Source of the DNA: Mucilaginibacter_A sp050954865
GTDB lineage: Bacteria > Bacteroidota > Bacteroidia > Sphingobacteriales > Sphingobacteriaceae
NCBI GenBank assembly: GCA_050954865.1
Contig: JBPBQN010000049.1
Coordinates: 1-6,046 of the forward strand
Direction of reading: 5' to 3'
Length of the DNA: 6,046 bases
Position 1 is the first letter of the stretch. The number at the start of each line of letters is the position of its first letter. The notes under the pieces were generated by a model. It saw only the letters and a program-made list of their open reading frames with translations. It did no database searches and had not been told where the DNA came from. The position numbers and the translations under genes were made by a program. Shown piece after piece: positions 1-5,323 of the stretch.

Positions 1-90
1 ATGATTTGCTTTGTGGTTGTCGCTTTTTTCGGCTGGAGCGGTCATCGCATCCAACTAAAACCGATTAATACTGTTGCTCCAATTTTATAA
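1..90 (+). CDS. C-terminal end of a probable L-fucose permease (FucP-type MFS transporter), partial
   Basis: Frame 1 is open from the window edge to TAA at 88-90 and encodes 29 residues: a hydrophobic stretch (ICFVVVAFFGW) followed by a short polar tail (SGHRIQLKP...). This is what the last transmembrane helix and cytoplasmic tail of a FucP-type major facilitator sugar:proton symporter look like in Bacteroidota. The ATG at position 1 is most likely an internal Met; the body of the gene lies upstream. Only 2 bp separate its stop from the mutarotase start, so the two are almost certainly cotranscribed. The family call rests on the short tail and on the sugar-catabolic neighbours; any other inner-membrane sugar transporter could end this way. 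Confidence 0.55.
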   Translation: MICFVVVAFFGWSGHRIQLKPINTVAPIL

Positions 91-92
91 AG

Positions 93-422
93 ATGCAAAA
101 ACATTGTTTCACGCTTGATTTGGTTGATGATCCGCAGCTGATCAAAGAATATAAAGCTTACCATCAAAACGTGTGGCCGGAAATCAAAAAAAGTATTACC
201 GATGCCGGCATTACTAACATGGAAATTTATTTGCTGGGCAACCGTTTGTTTATGCTGATGGAAACTGATGCTTCTTTTAGCTTTGAAAAAAAGGCTGAAA
301 TGGATGCCATCAACCCGAAAGTACAGGAATGGGAAAACCTGATGTGGAAATATCAGCAGGCTTTACCGCAAGCAAAAACCGGCGAAAAGTGGTTATTGAT
401 GAATCTAATTTTTCACCTATAA
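93..422 (+). CDS. RhaM-family (L-rhamnose mutarotase-like, DUF718) sugar mutarotase, probably acting on L-fucose
   Basis: A 109-residue cytosolic protein, close to the about 104 residues of E. coli RhaM. RhaM enzymes interconvert alpha and beta anomers of a 6-deoxy sugar after uptake. Visible family signatures: YHQNVWPEI at residues 23-31, whose His24 aligns with the catalytic His22 of E. coli RhaM (RHNPIWPEL); the EIYLLGNRLFMLMETD strand pair around 45-60; WENLMWKYQQALP near 80-92, matching the RWWKYM...MP region; and a C-terminal hydrophobic strand ending in IFHL. The ATG at 93 follows the transporter stop by 2 bp, and the SDR gene starts 10 bp after this stop, so it sits inside a tight operon. 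Family membership is well supported. Fucose rather than rhamnose as substrate is inferred from the neighbours. Confidence 0.87.
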   Translation: MQKHCFTLDLVDDPQLIKEYKAYHQNVWPEIKKSITDAGITNMEIYLLGNRLFMLMETDASFSFEKKAEMDAINPKVQEWENLMWKYQQALPQAKTGEKWLLMNLIFHL

Positions 423-432
423 AAACAGCATC
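419..432 (-). repeat. Repeat copy at the mutarotase/SDR junction
   Basis: The stretch from the mutarotase stop codon to the SDR start codon (ATAAAAACAGCATC on the + strand) is the exact reverse complement of 3520-3533. It fills the whole 10-bp gap between the two genes and overlaps the TAA stop. Confidence 0.4.
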
Positions 433-1197
433 ATGTTTGATCTGACAGGAAAAAATACCGTGATCACCGGCGGCGGCAGCGGTATCGGCAAAGCTATTTC
501 CATGCTTTTTGCCAAACAGGGCGCCATTGTTCACATCATCGAACTGAATGCCGAAGCCGGCGAACAAACGGCCAGTGAAATTGAAACTGAAGGCGGCAAA
601 GCGTTGGTTTACAGTGCTGATGTAAGCAATCAGCAGCAGATTCTGGAAACGTTTATGAAAATTGATAAGATCGATATCCTCATTAATAACGCTGGAATTG
701 CACATGTTGGCCGCGCCGATAATACAGAAGAAGCTGATTTTGAACGCGTTTTCAACATCAACGTAAAAGGTGCCTACAACTGTTTGTATGCGGCCATCCC
801 GAACATGAAGGCAAACGGCGGCGGCGTAATTTTGAATCTGGCTTCGATTGCGGCCTGGGTTGGTTTGGCGGATCGTTTTGCGTATTCGATGAGCAAAGGT
901 GCCATTTTTGCCATGACTTTATCCGTGGCACGCGATTATCTGGAAGATCAGATTCGTTGCAACAGTATTTCTCCGGCGCGCATTCATACGCCTTTTGTAG
1001 ATGGTTTTATTGCGAAAAATTATGCTGGAAAAGAAGCAGAAATGTTTGCAAAACTATCAGATAGTCAGCCAATTGGCCGCATGGGCGAACCGGAAGAAGT
1101 TGCCGCGCTGGCTTTGTATTTATGCTCTGACGAAGCTGGTTTTGTAACTGGCTGCGATTATCCGCTGGATGGTGGTTTCATCAAATTAAACAACTAA
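433..1197 (+). CDS. SDR-family oxidoreductase, probable 2-keto-3-deoxy-L-fuconate 4-dehydrogenase
   Basis: A 254-residue classical short-chain dehydrogenase/reductase of normal family length. The Rossmann glycine motif TGGGSGIG is at residues 12-19. Glu37 at the end of the second beta strand favours NAD(H) over NADP(H). NNAG is at 85-88. The catalytic residues are Ser138, Tyr151 and Lys155 (YSMSK). A PIGRMGEPEEVAALALYLCS segment and a DGGF C-terminus are typical of the family. Located between a RhaM-type mutarotase and an FAH-family hydrolase, it best fits the NAD-dependent oxidation of 2-keto-3-deoxy-L-fuconate to the 2,4-diketo acid, the step preceding the hydrolase in non-phosphorylating L-fucose degradation. 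L-fucose 1-dehydrogenase is the main alternative, since SDRs do both jobs. The fold and chemistry are certain; the substrate is inference. Confidence 0.9.
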   Translation: MFDLTGKNTVITGGGSGIGKAISMLFAKQGAIVHIIELNAEAGEQTASEIETEGGKALVYSADVSNQQQILETFMKIDKIDILINNAGIAHVGRADNTEEADFERVFNINVKGAYNCLYAAIPNMKANGGGVILNLASIAAWVGLADRFAYSMSKGAIFAMTLSVARDYLEDQIRCNSISPARIHTPFVDGFIAKNYAGKEAEMFAKLSDSQPIGRMGEPEEVAALALYLCSDEAGFVTGCDYPLDGGFIKLNN

Positions 1198-1202
1198 AAT
1201 AT

Positions 1203-1243
1203 ACCGGTAAAAACAGTATGCTGTTTTTATCAACCTAAAATTA
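1203..1243 (+). repeat. Intergenic hairpin and repeat copy between the SDR and FAH genes
   Basis: The 52-bp gap between the SDR stop and the FAH start holds an inverted repeat: 1206-1216 pairs with 1221-1231 (11 pairs, one G-T, loop TATG). The right arm ends in T-rich sequence, as in an intrinsic terminator or pause site. The following stretch 1225-1243 (TTTTATCAACCTAAAATTA) is 18/19 identical to 5196-5214 upstream of the aldehyde dehydrogenase gene. The repeat ends 6 bp before the FAH ATG, so it is transcribed as leader of that cistron. It may lower downstream expression or protect mRNA ends; the role is unknown. Confidence 0.6.
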
Positions 1244-1249
1244 TAACCC

Positions 1250-2107
1250 ATGAAATTAATACGATATGGCGATGCCGAAAAAGAAAAAATTGGCGTAATT
1301 ATTAACGATATCCGTTATGATGTTTCTGCTTACGGCGGCGATTATAACGAGCGTTTTTTTGAAGATAACGGCCTGAAACGTTTGGAGGAATTTGTAAAAG
1401 CCAATCAGGGCCGATTAATTGAAGTTTCGGATTCGGAGCGTTTGGGTTCGCCGGTGGCACGACCATCTAAAATCGTTTGCATCGGGTTAAATTATGCTAC
1501 ACATGCCCACGAAACCGGCGCTAAAATTCCGGAAGAACCGATTTTGTTCTTCAAATCTACTACGGCTTTGATTGGTCCGAATGACGATATCATCATCCCG
1601 AAAAACTCAATAAAAACGGATTGGGAAGTAGAACTGGCTGTGGTGATCGGCAAAAAAGCGAGTTACGTAGAGGAAGCCGACGCGATGGATTACGTGGCCG
1701 GATATTGCCTGCACAACGATGTTTCTGAACGCGAATTTCAGCTGGAACGCGGCGGCACCTGGGACAAAGGCAAAGGCTGCGATACGTTTGCGCCCGTTGG
1801 TCCGTTTCTGGCTACAAAAGATGAGATTCAAAATCCGCACAAGCTGCGTTTGTGGTTAAGTTTAAACGGAAAAATTTTGCAGGACGGCAACACAGATGAC
1901 CTGATTTTCGGTTTGCCAAAACTGGTTTCGTACATCAGTCAATTTATGACGCTGCTGCCCGGCGATATTATTTCTACCGGAACACCAAGCGGCGTTGGTT
2001 TGGGCTTCAATCCGCCAATGTATTTAAAACCCGGAGACGTGGTAGAACTTGGAATTGATGGCTTGGGAACTTCACGCCAGGTGGTTAAAGCGTATGCACA
2101 AAATTGA
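1250..2107 (+). CDS. FAH-family hydrolase, probable L-2,4-diketo-3-deoxyfuconate hydrolase
   Basis: A 285-residue member of the fumarylacetoacetate hydrolase C-terminal domain family: metal-dependent enzymes that cleave or isomerise beta-diketo acids. Order of features: a short N-terminal domain to about residue 70; KIVCIGLNYATHAHE at about 75-89; FFKSTTALIGP; DWEVELAVVIG, with likely metal ligands Glu126 and Glu128; HNDVSERE, with likely ligand Asp157; TWDKGKGCDTFAPVGP from 170; and TGTPSGVG at 243-250. All are hallmarks of active family members. As last gene of the + operon behind the SDR, it fits hydrolysis of L-2,4-diketo-3-deoxyfuconate to pyruvate and L-lactate. Such proteins are often auto-annotated as ureidoglycolate lyase or hydroxyheptadienedioate isomerase; neither suits these neighbours. 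Family sure, substrate inferred. Confidence 0.9.
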   Translation: MKLIRYGDAEKEKIGVIINDIRYDVSAYGGDYNERFFEDNGLKRLEEFVKANQGRLIEVSDSERLGSPVARPSKIVCIGLNYATHAHETGAKIPEEPILFFKSTTALIGPNDDIIIPKNSIKTDWEVELAVVIGKKASYVEEADAMDYVAGYCLHNDVSEREFQLERGGTWDKGKGCDTFAPVGPFLATKDEIQNPHKLRLWLSLNGKILQDGNTDDLIFGLPKLVSYISQFMTLLPGDIISTGTPSGVGLGFNPPMYLKPGDVVELGIDGLGTSRQVVKAYAQN

Positions 2108-2124
2108 TGCTTCTTTTACCGGCC
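2106..2124 (+). repeat. Repeat copy overlapping the FAH stop codon
   Basis: GATGCTTCTTTTACCGGCC starts inside the TGA stop of the FAH gene. Its 2110-2122 segment is the exact reverse complement of 5217-5229, and GATGCTTCTTTTA is identical to 5188-5200. Unlike the 1203-1243 and 5188-5229 copies, no matching arm is seen close by, so this is a half-unit. Confidence 0.5.
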
Positions 2125-2315
2125 TAAATTTGTCAACCTAACAATACTGGTTTTATCGATACAAATCATCCTTTTGTCGATATAAACGCTGTTTCGTTTT
2201 TAAAACTCACTATTATTAACAAGTTTTTTAAGAGAATGAAGCATCTGTCTCAAATTTAAATAAAACCAAAAGCATCAAAAAGTATTTTAAATTAATCACT
2301 CCCAATTAGTTAAAG
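2108..2315 (+). promoter_or_regulatory. Intergenic region with candidate promoter and three spaced TTT(A/G)TC(G/A)A motifs
   Basis: This 208-bp A/T-rich region separates the catabolic operon from the lipoprotein gene. TAAATTTG at 2125-2132 fits the Bacteroidota -7 consensus TAnnTTTG, with a TTG 18 bp upstream (2104-2106) as a weak -33 element. Because it overlaps the repeat just after the FAH stop, it could also be chance. Related motifs begin at 2129 (TTTGTCAACCTAA), 2152 (TTTATCGATACAA) and 2173 (TTTGTCGATATAA), spaced 23 and 21 bp, near two helical turns, as expected for a multi-site operator. The last two can also fold together. The remaining 2190-2315 is A/T-rich leader with no recognisable element. 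Confidence 0.35.
2150..2187 (+). repeat. Imperfect hairpin / 21-bp-spaced direct repeat after the operon
   Basis: GTTT+TATCGA (2150-2159) and CAAA (2162-2165) can pair with TTTG (2173-2176), TCGATA (2177-2182) and AAAC (2184-2187), giving 14 pairs with two small bulges and a 7-nt loop. The same bases read as a direct repeat: 2151-2167 and 2172-2188 match at 13 of 17 positions. It could act as the operon's terminator structure or as a paired binding site; no clean T-run follows the stem directly. Confidence 0.4.
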
Positions 2316-3449
2316 ATGAACAATAAATACCATTTTAAAACTTTATTCCTCGTTTCCGGAGCCTGTTTAATTTTGGCACTAACTGCTTCCTGCAAAAAAG
2401 AAAAAACGACGACCCCAACAGTTGCCTCGCCGGCCAAATTAGGTTTGTACGAATTTGGCAGTGATGCCACGCTAAATTACAGGCAAATCCAGATCAATAT
2501 ATCTAAAGTGGGCACGCAAACGGTATCTTATGGGATGGTTTTTGATACCGGTTCGGGCGGCATGGTGCTGGATGCGCAAGGTATTTTGCCGGCATCAATG
2601 ATTACCACTTCCGGCTTTGTTTTTACAGGAGATTCTACGGTTGTAAATGGCATTACCATTACCAGCCAGACATCATCAGTTACTTACGGCAGCAACACCG
2701 ATGGCGCAACGGTTTACGGAAATTTGGCTTATGCACCAGTAACGATTGGCGATGTAAACGGAAATATTGTGGTAAAACGTTTGCCATTTTTCCTGTATTA
2801 TAAAGCCGTAAATGTTGGCGGCACAACAGCTGGAACAACGGCCGTTGCACATGATTTTGACGTGATGGGTGTTGCACCGATTTACGATATTACGTTTAAT
2901 AACGGCGTTTTCATCACCAGTCCGTTTACTTATTTTGATCCCGGAACCGGTTTAACCAGAGGTTTTAAAATGGCAGCTTTGGGCACTTCCAACTTTTCGA
3001 GTAACGGCTACTCCACATTTGTGCCCGGCGTAATTACATTGGGTTTAACGGATGCCGATTTATCGTCTTCATCTGGTTTTGTGCAGAACCAGTTGGTTAA
3101 TTATCCGGGATCTGGATATTATCCAATTATCTCATCAACAGTTACTTACAACAGTAAAACGCTTACAACTTATGCCTTGTTTGATTCTGGCACGGCACCT
3201 TACAGTTATATTGAAGATAGTACCGCGCCTGCAACGGCTGCATTATTGGCCGCAAATAGTACGGTACAAGCAGCAACTACTTCCGGTTTCAGCTACTCTT
3301 ACACCACAACCAGCACGGATTATTTAACTTATTTGGAGAACCCAAAAACTTCCGGAAATGGCTTTTGCATTTTCGGTTTGAACTATTTTTTGAATAACGA
3401 ATACATGCTCGATTTAAAAAACTATAAGCTGGGTTTAAAAAATAATTAA
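2316..3449 (+). CDS. Pepsin-like (A1-type) aspartic peptidase homologue, secreted lipoprotein
   Basis: A 377-residue protein. A signal peptide (residues 1-25, hydrophobic core LFLVSGACLILALTAS) ends at lipobox Cys26, followed by KKEK and a Thr/Pro linker, so it should be a periplasmic or surface lipoprotein. The rest matches the layout of pepsin-type aspartic peptidases: GMVFDTGSGG with Asp77; TYG at 123-125, with Tyr124 at the flap-tyrosine position 47 residues after Asp77 (43 in pepsin), followed by GNLAYAPVTIGD; FDVMGVA at 181-187 like pepsin's hydrophobic-hydrophobic-Gly psi motif; a second catalytic motif FDSGTA with Asp290; and a C-terminal FCIFGLNYF...YMLDLKNYKLGL, like pepsin's WILGDVFI...VFD...VGLA. 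The Asp-Asp gap is 213 residues (183 in pepsin). After Cys26 only Cys351 remains, so pepsin's disulfides are absent. Activity and substrate are unknown. A long leader suggests its own promoter. Confidence 0.75.
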   Translation: MNNKYHFKTLFLVSGACLILALTASCKKEKTTTPTVASPAKLGLYEFGSDATLNYRQIQINISKVGTQTVSYGMVFDTGSGGMVLDAQGILPASMITTSGFVFTGDSTVVNGITITSQTSSVTYGSNTDGATVYGNLAYAPVTIGDVNGNIVVKRLPFFLYYKAVNVGGTTAGTTAVAHDFDVMGVAPIYDITFNNGVFITSPFTYFDPGTGLTRGFKMAALGTSNFSSNGYSTFVPGVITLGLTDADLSSSSGFVQNQLVNYPGSGYYPIISSTVTYNSKTLTTYALFDSGTAPYSYIEDSTAPATAALLAANSTVQAATTSGFSYSYTTTSTDYLTYLENPKTSGNGFCIFGLNYFLNNEYMLDLKNYKLGLKNN

Positions 3450-3476
3450 GTTTTATGTTGAAATAATTTCACCCAA

Positions 3477-3519
3477 AACCAAAAGAAGCTACCTCAAATT
3501 TAGGCAGCTTCTTTTGGTT
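3477..3519. terminator. Strong, probably bidirectional intrinsic terminator between convergent genes
   Basis: 3477-3490 (AACCAAAAGAAGCT) is perfectly complementary to 3506-3519 (14 bp). After one mismatch, 3492-3494 pairs with 3502-3504 around a 7-nt loop. T-rich sequence follows on the + strand (3527-3531), and the T-rich arm with TTTTGGTTTTGG follows on the minus strand. It lies 27 bp after the lipoprotein stop and 17 bp after the aldehyde dehydrogenase stop, where a shared terminator for convergent genes is expected. Confidence 0.85.
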
Positions 3520-3534
3520 GATGCTGTTTTTATC
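3520..3534 (+). repeat. Repeat copy between terminator and aldehyde dehydrogenase stop
   Basis: GATGCTGTTTTTATC directly follows the terminator stem. Bases 3520-3533 are the exact reverse complement of 419-432 at the mutarotase/SDR junction, and 3521-3534 are identical to 1218-1231 between the SDR and FAH genes. Confidence 0.5.
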
Positions 3535-3536
3535 GA

Positions 3537-5162
3537 CTAAAAAATGAATTTCGTACTTAAAAAGTTCGATTCGTTATCGTTCACAATTTCATTAAGCAAC
3601 CTTTTATTATCGTCATTTAATTTGGTGGCAACTAAAGAACGGATGGAAAAAGCCCGCAAGGCGTCTACCACAGAAAGTGTTCCTTCAGCGCTGTCTTTAC
3701 GACCCGTAAATGGAAACATATCCGGACCGCGCTGGCATTGGCAATTGATGTTTACTCTGCTCACCAGATTTACAAACGGATCAATTAGCGAGGCAATTTC
3801 TTCCGCATCTTCACTAAAAATACTTACCTGCTGGCCGTGCGGCGAGTTGATCTGGTAATCAATTGCTTCCTCAATTTCCTGAAAAGGAATCACCGGAATT
3901 ACCGGCCCAAACTGCTCTTCGCGGTACAACTTCATTTTATCATTCACCGGAAAAACAACCGCCGGAAAAACAAAGGAAGCCACGTTTTCGCCACCGTTTT
4001 CATTGATCACTTTTGCGCCGTTTGCTATCGCATCATCAATGCATTCTTTCAAATACGCGGGTTTGCCAGGTTCTGCAAGTGGCGTTAAATTTACGCTTTG
4101 CTCCCAGGGCATTCCGAATTTTAACTTGCTGATCGCTTCAGAAAATGCTGCCAAAAATCCATCTGCTACATCTTTGTGTACCAAAATGATTTTCAAAGCA
4201 GTACAACGTTGTCCGTTAAACGAGAGTGAACCAGTAACACATTCACTCACAGCCAGTTTTAAGTCGGCATTTTTGGTGATGATGGCTGCATTTTTCGCAT
4301 CCAAACCTAAAATGGCGCGCAAACGGTTTACTTTTGGATGTTCTTTTTTAAGCTGATTAGCCACTTTGCTGGAACCGATCAGCGTTAAAACATTGATTTT
4401 GCCGGATTGCATCAGCGGCGGAACGATATCCGCACCACGACCATAAATGGTATTTACCACGCCTTTCGGGAAGCATTCCTGATAAGCTTTCAGCAGTGGA
4501 TAATGCAGCAAACTACCATGTTTTGGCGTTTTAAAAAGCAGCGTATTGCCCATAATTAAAGCCGGAATCAATGTAGTAAAAGTTTCATTCAGCGGATAAT
4601 TAAACGGACCCATGCACAAAACCACGCCCAGCGACGAGCGGCGAACCTGCGCCACAATGCCCTGCTCAATTTCAAAACGGGAAGATTGCCGGTCGATATC
4701 TTTTAAAGCATCAATTGTAGCGTGGATATATTCTACCGTCCGGTCAAATTCTTTTACAGATTCTGCGTACGGTTTGCCAATTTCCCACATAATCAACTTC
4801 ACCACCAAATCCTTTTGCTGCACCATTTTATAGGTAAACTGCTCCACACGCCGGATGCGATCAGCCACACTCATAGTTGGCCATTCGCCGCGGCCATTAT
4901 CGTAAGCGGCTGTGGCTGCATCCAAAGCTTCCATTGCTTCTTTGGTGCCGCAAACCGGGAACGCGCCAATCACTTTTCGCTTTAAACCTTCTGGTGTGCG
5001 GATGCAAATGGGCGAAGAAACTTCGCTCAGTTCGCCTTCCCAGGTTTTCATTTCTCCGTTGCAGAGGTATTCCCGCTGGATAATTTGTTCAGGTAAATTA
5101 TATTCTGCCGGAATTTGGTTTTCTTCGACAAAAATCTGGTTCAATTGATCTTTAAAATCCAT
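3537..5162 (-). CDS. GapN/ALDH11-like aldehyde dehydrogenase lacking the canonical general-base Glu
   Basis: A 541-residue cytosolic aldehyde dehydrogenase, longer at the N-terminus than typical GapN (about 475-500). The ATG at 5162 is preferred; the frame stays open upstream only to a TTG at 5204, which lies in a hairpin. Motifs: GPFNYPL and FKTPKHG (nucleotide-binding and Lys region), LIGSSKVA (Rossmann GSxxVG equivalent), FNGQRCTA with catalytic Cys320, EEQFGPV with Glu416, and QRGPDMFPFTGRKDS from 477, a signature of the ALDH11 non-phosphorylating glyceraldehyde-3-phosphate dehydrogenase branch. The usual ELGGK is replaced by GLDAK (286-290), putting Gly286 exactly 34 residues before Cys320 where the Glu base belongs. 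A likely label is NADP-dependent glyceraldehyde-3-phosphate dehydrogenase; oxidation of lactaldehyde or another sugar-derived aldehyde is possible given the neighbouring sugar genes. It is transcribed alone, convergent with the lipoprotein gene. Confidence 0.88.
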   Translation of the reverse strand: MDFKDQLNQIFVEENQIPAEYNLPEQIIQREYLCNGEMKTWEGELSEVSSPICIRTPEGLKRKVIGAFPVCGTKEAMEALDAATAAYDNGRGEWPTMSVADRIRRVEQFTYKMVQQKDLVVKLIMWEIGKPYAESVKEFDRTVEYIHATIDALKDIDRQSSRFEIEQGIVAQVRRSSLGVVLCMGPFNYPLNETFTTLIPALIMGNTLLFKTPKHGSLLHYPLLKAYQECFPKGVVNTIYGRGADIVPPLMQSGKINVLTLIGSSKVANQLKKEHPKVNRLRAILGLDAKNAAIITKNADLKLAVSECVTGSLSFNGQRCTALKIILVHKDVADGFLAAFSEAISKLKFGMPWEQSVNLTPLAEPGKPAYLKECIDDAIANGAKVINENGGENVASFVFPAVVFPVNDKMKLYREEQFGPVIPVIPFQEIEEAIDYQINSPHGQQVSIFSEDAEEIASLIDPFVNLVSRVNINCQCQRGPDMFPFTGRKDSAEGTLSVVDALRAFSIRSLVATKLNDDNKRLLNEIVNDNESNFLSTKFIF

Positions 5163-5187
5163 TTTGATAATCGTGTTTAAGTTGAGT

Positions 5188-5229
5188 GATGCTTCTTTTA
5201 TCAACTTAAAATTAAGCCGGTAAAAGAAG
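5188..5229. repeat. Inverted repeat in the leader of the aldehyde dehydrogenase gene
   Basis: CTTCTTTTA at 5192-5200 is perfectly complementary to TAAAAGAAG at 5221-5229, with weak extension outward. A smaller nested inverted repeat (CTTA 5205-5208 / TAAG 5213-5216) sits in the loop. On the minus strand the structure ends about 25 bp before the aldehyde dehydrogenase ATG, so it would form in its 5' leader. Parts match the copies at 1225-1243 (18/19) and 2110-2122 (13/13, inverted). It could be an operator, an attenuator-like hairpin or an intergenic repeat. Confidence 0.6.
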
Positions 5230-5323
5230 TATTTTATATTATTGATTTAAACCTGAATTATATGGCTTTGTTTCTGGAAAGACAATGGATAGCCGTTCTA
5301 TAAATATGGAGTTGAAGAAGTAA
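5230..5323. other. Short A/T-rich intergenic stretch without recognisable gene
   Basis: Between the hairpin upstream of the aldehyde dehydrogenase gene and the stop of the broken small gene there is no convincing coding frame. The minus-strand promoter of the aldehyde dehydrogenase gene probably lies here or in the hairpin, but no good TTTG...TAnnTTTG pair is visible. Confidence 0.4.

Noticed and set aside
268..280. GATGCTTCTTTTA inside the mutarotase gene, same 13-mer as the intergenic repeats
   Set aside because: It encodes Asp-Ala-Ser-Phe in a conserved-looking region, has no opposite arm, and is probably coincidence; it is kept as a caution that the half-motif alone is not specific.
310..705. 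131-codon minus-strand open frame across the mutarotase and SDR genes
   Set aside because: It is antisense to two well-supported genes, lacks recognisable motifs, and exists because of codon bias on the other strand.
1607..1840. Minus-strand open frame inside the FAH gene
   Set aside because: Antisense shadow of conserved FAH motifs; no family features.
2680..3327. Open frames at 2680-2877 (minus) and 3052-3327 (+2) inside the lipoprotein gene
   Set aside because: Low-complexity, basic or hydrophobic translations without motifs, overlapping a gene with clear signal peptide and catalytic motifs.
3544..5148. Several plus-strand open frames of 68-117 codons opposite the aldehyde dehydrogenase gene
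   Set aside because: All are antisense to a gene with complete family motifs, overlap one another, and have no recognisable domain.
5163..5204. N-terminal extension of the aldehyde dehydrogenase to a TTG at 5204
   Set aside because: The extra 14 residues need a TTG start inside an inverted repeat, while a good ATG with normal family N-terminus is at 5162.
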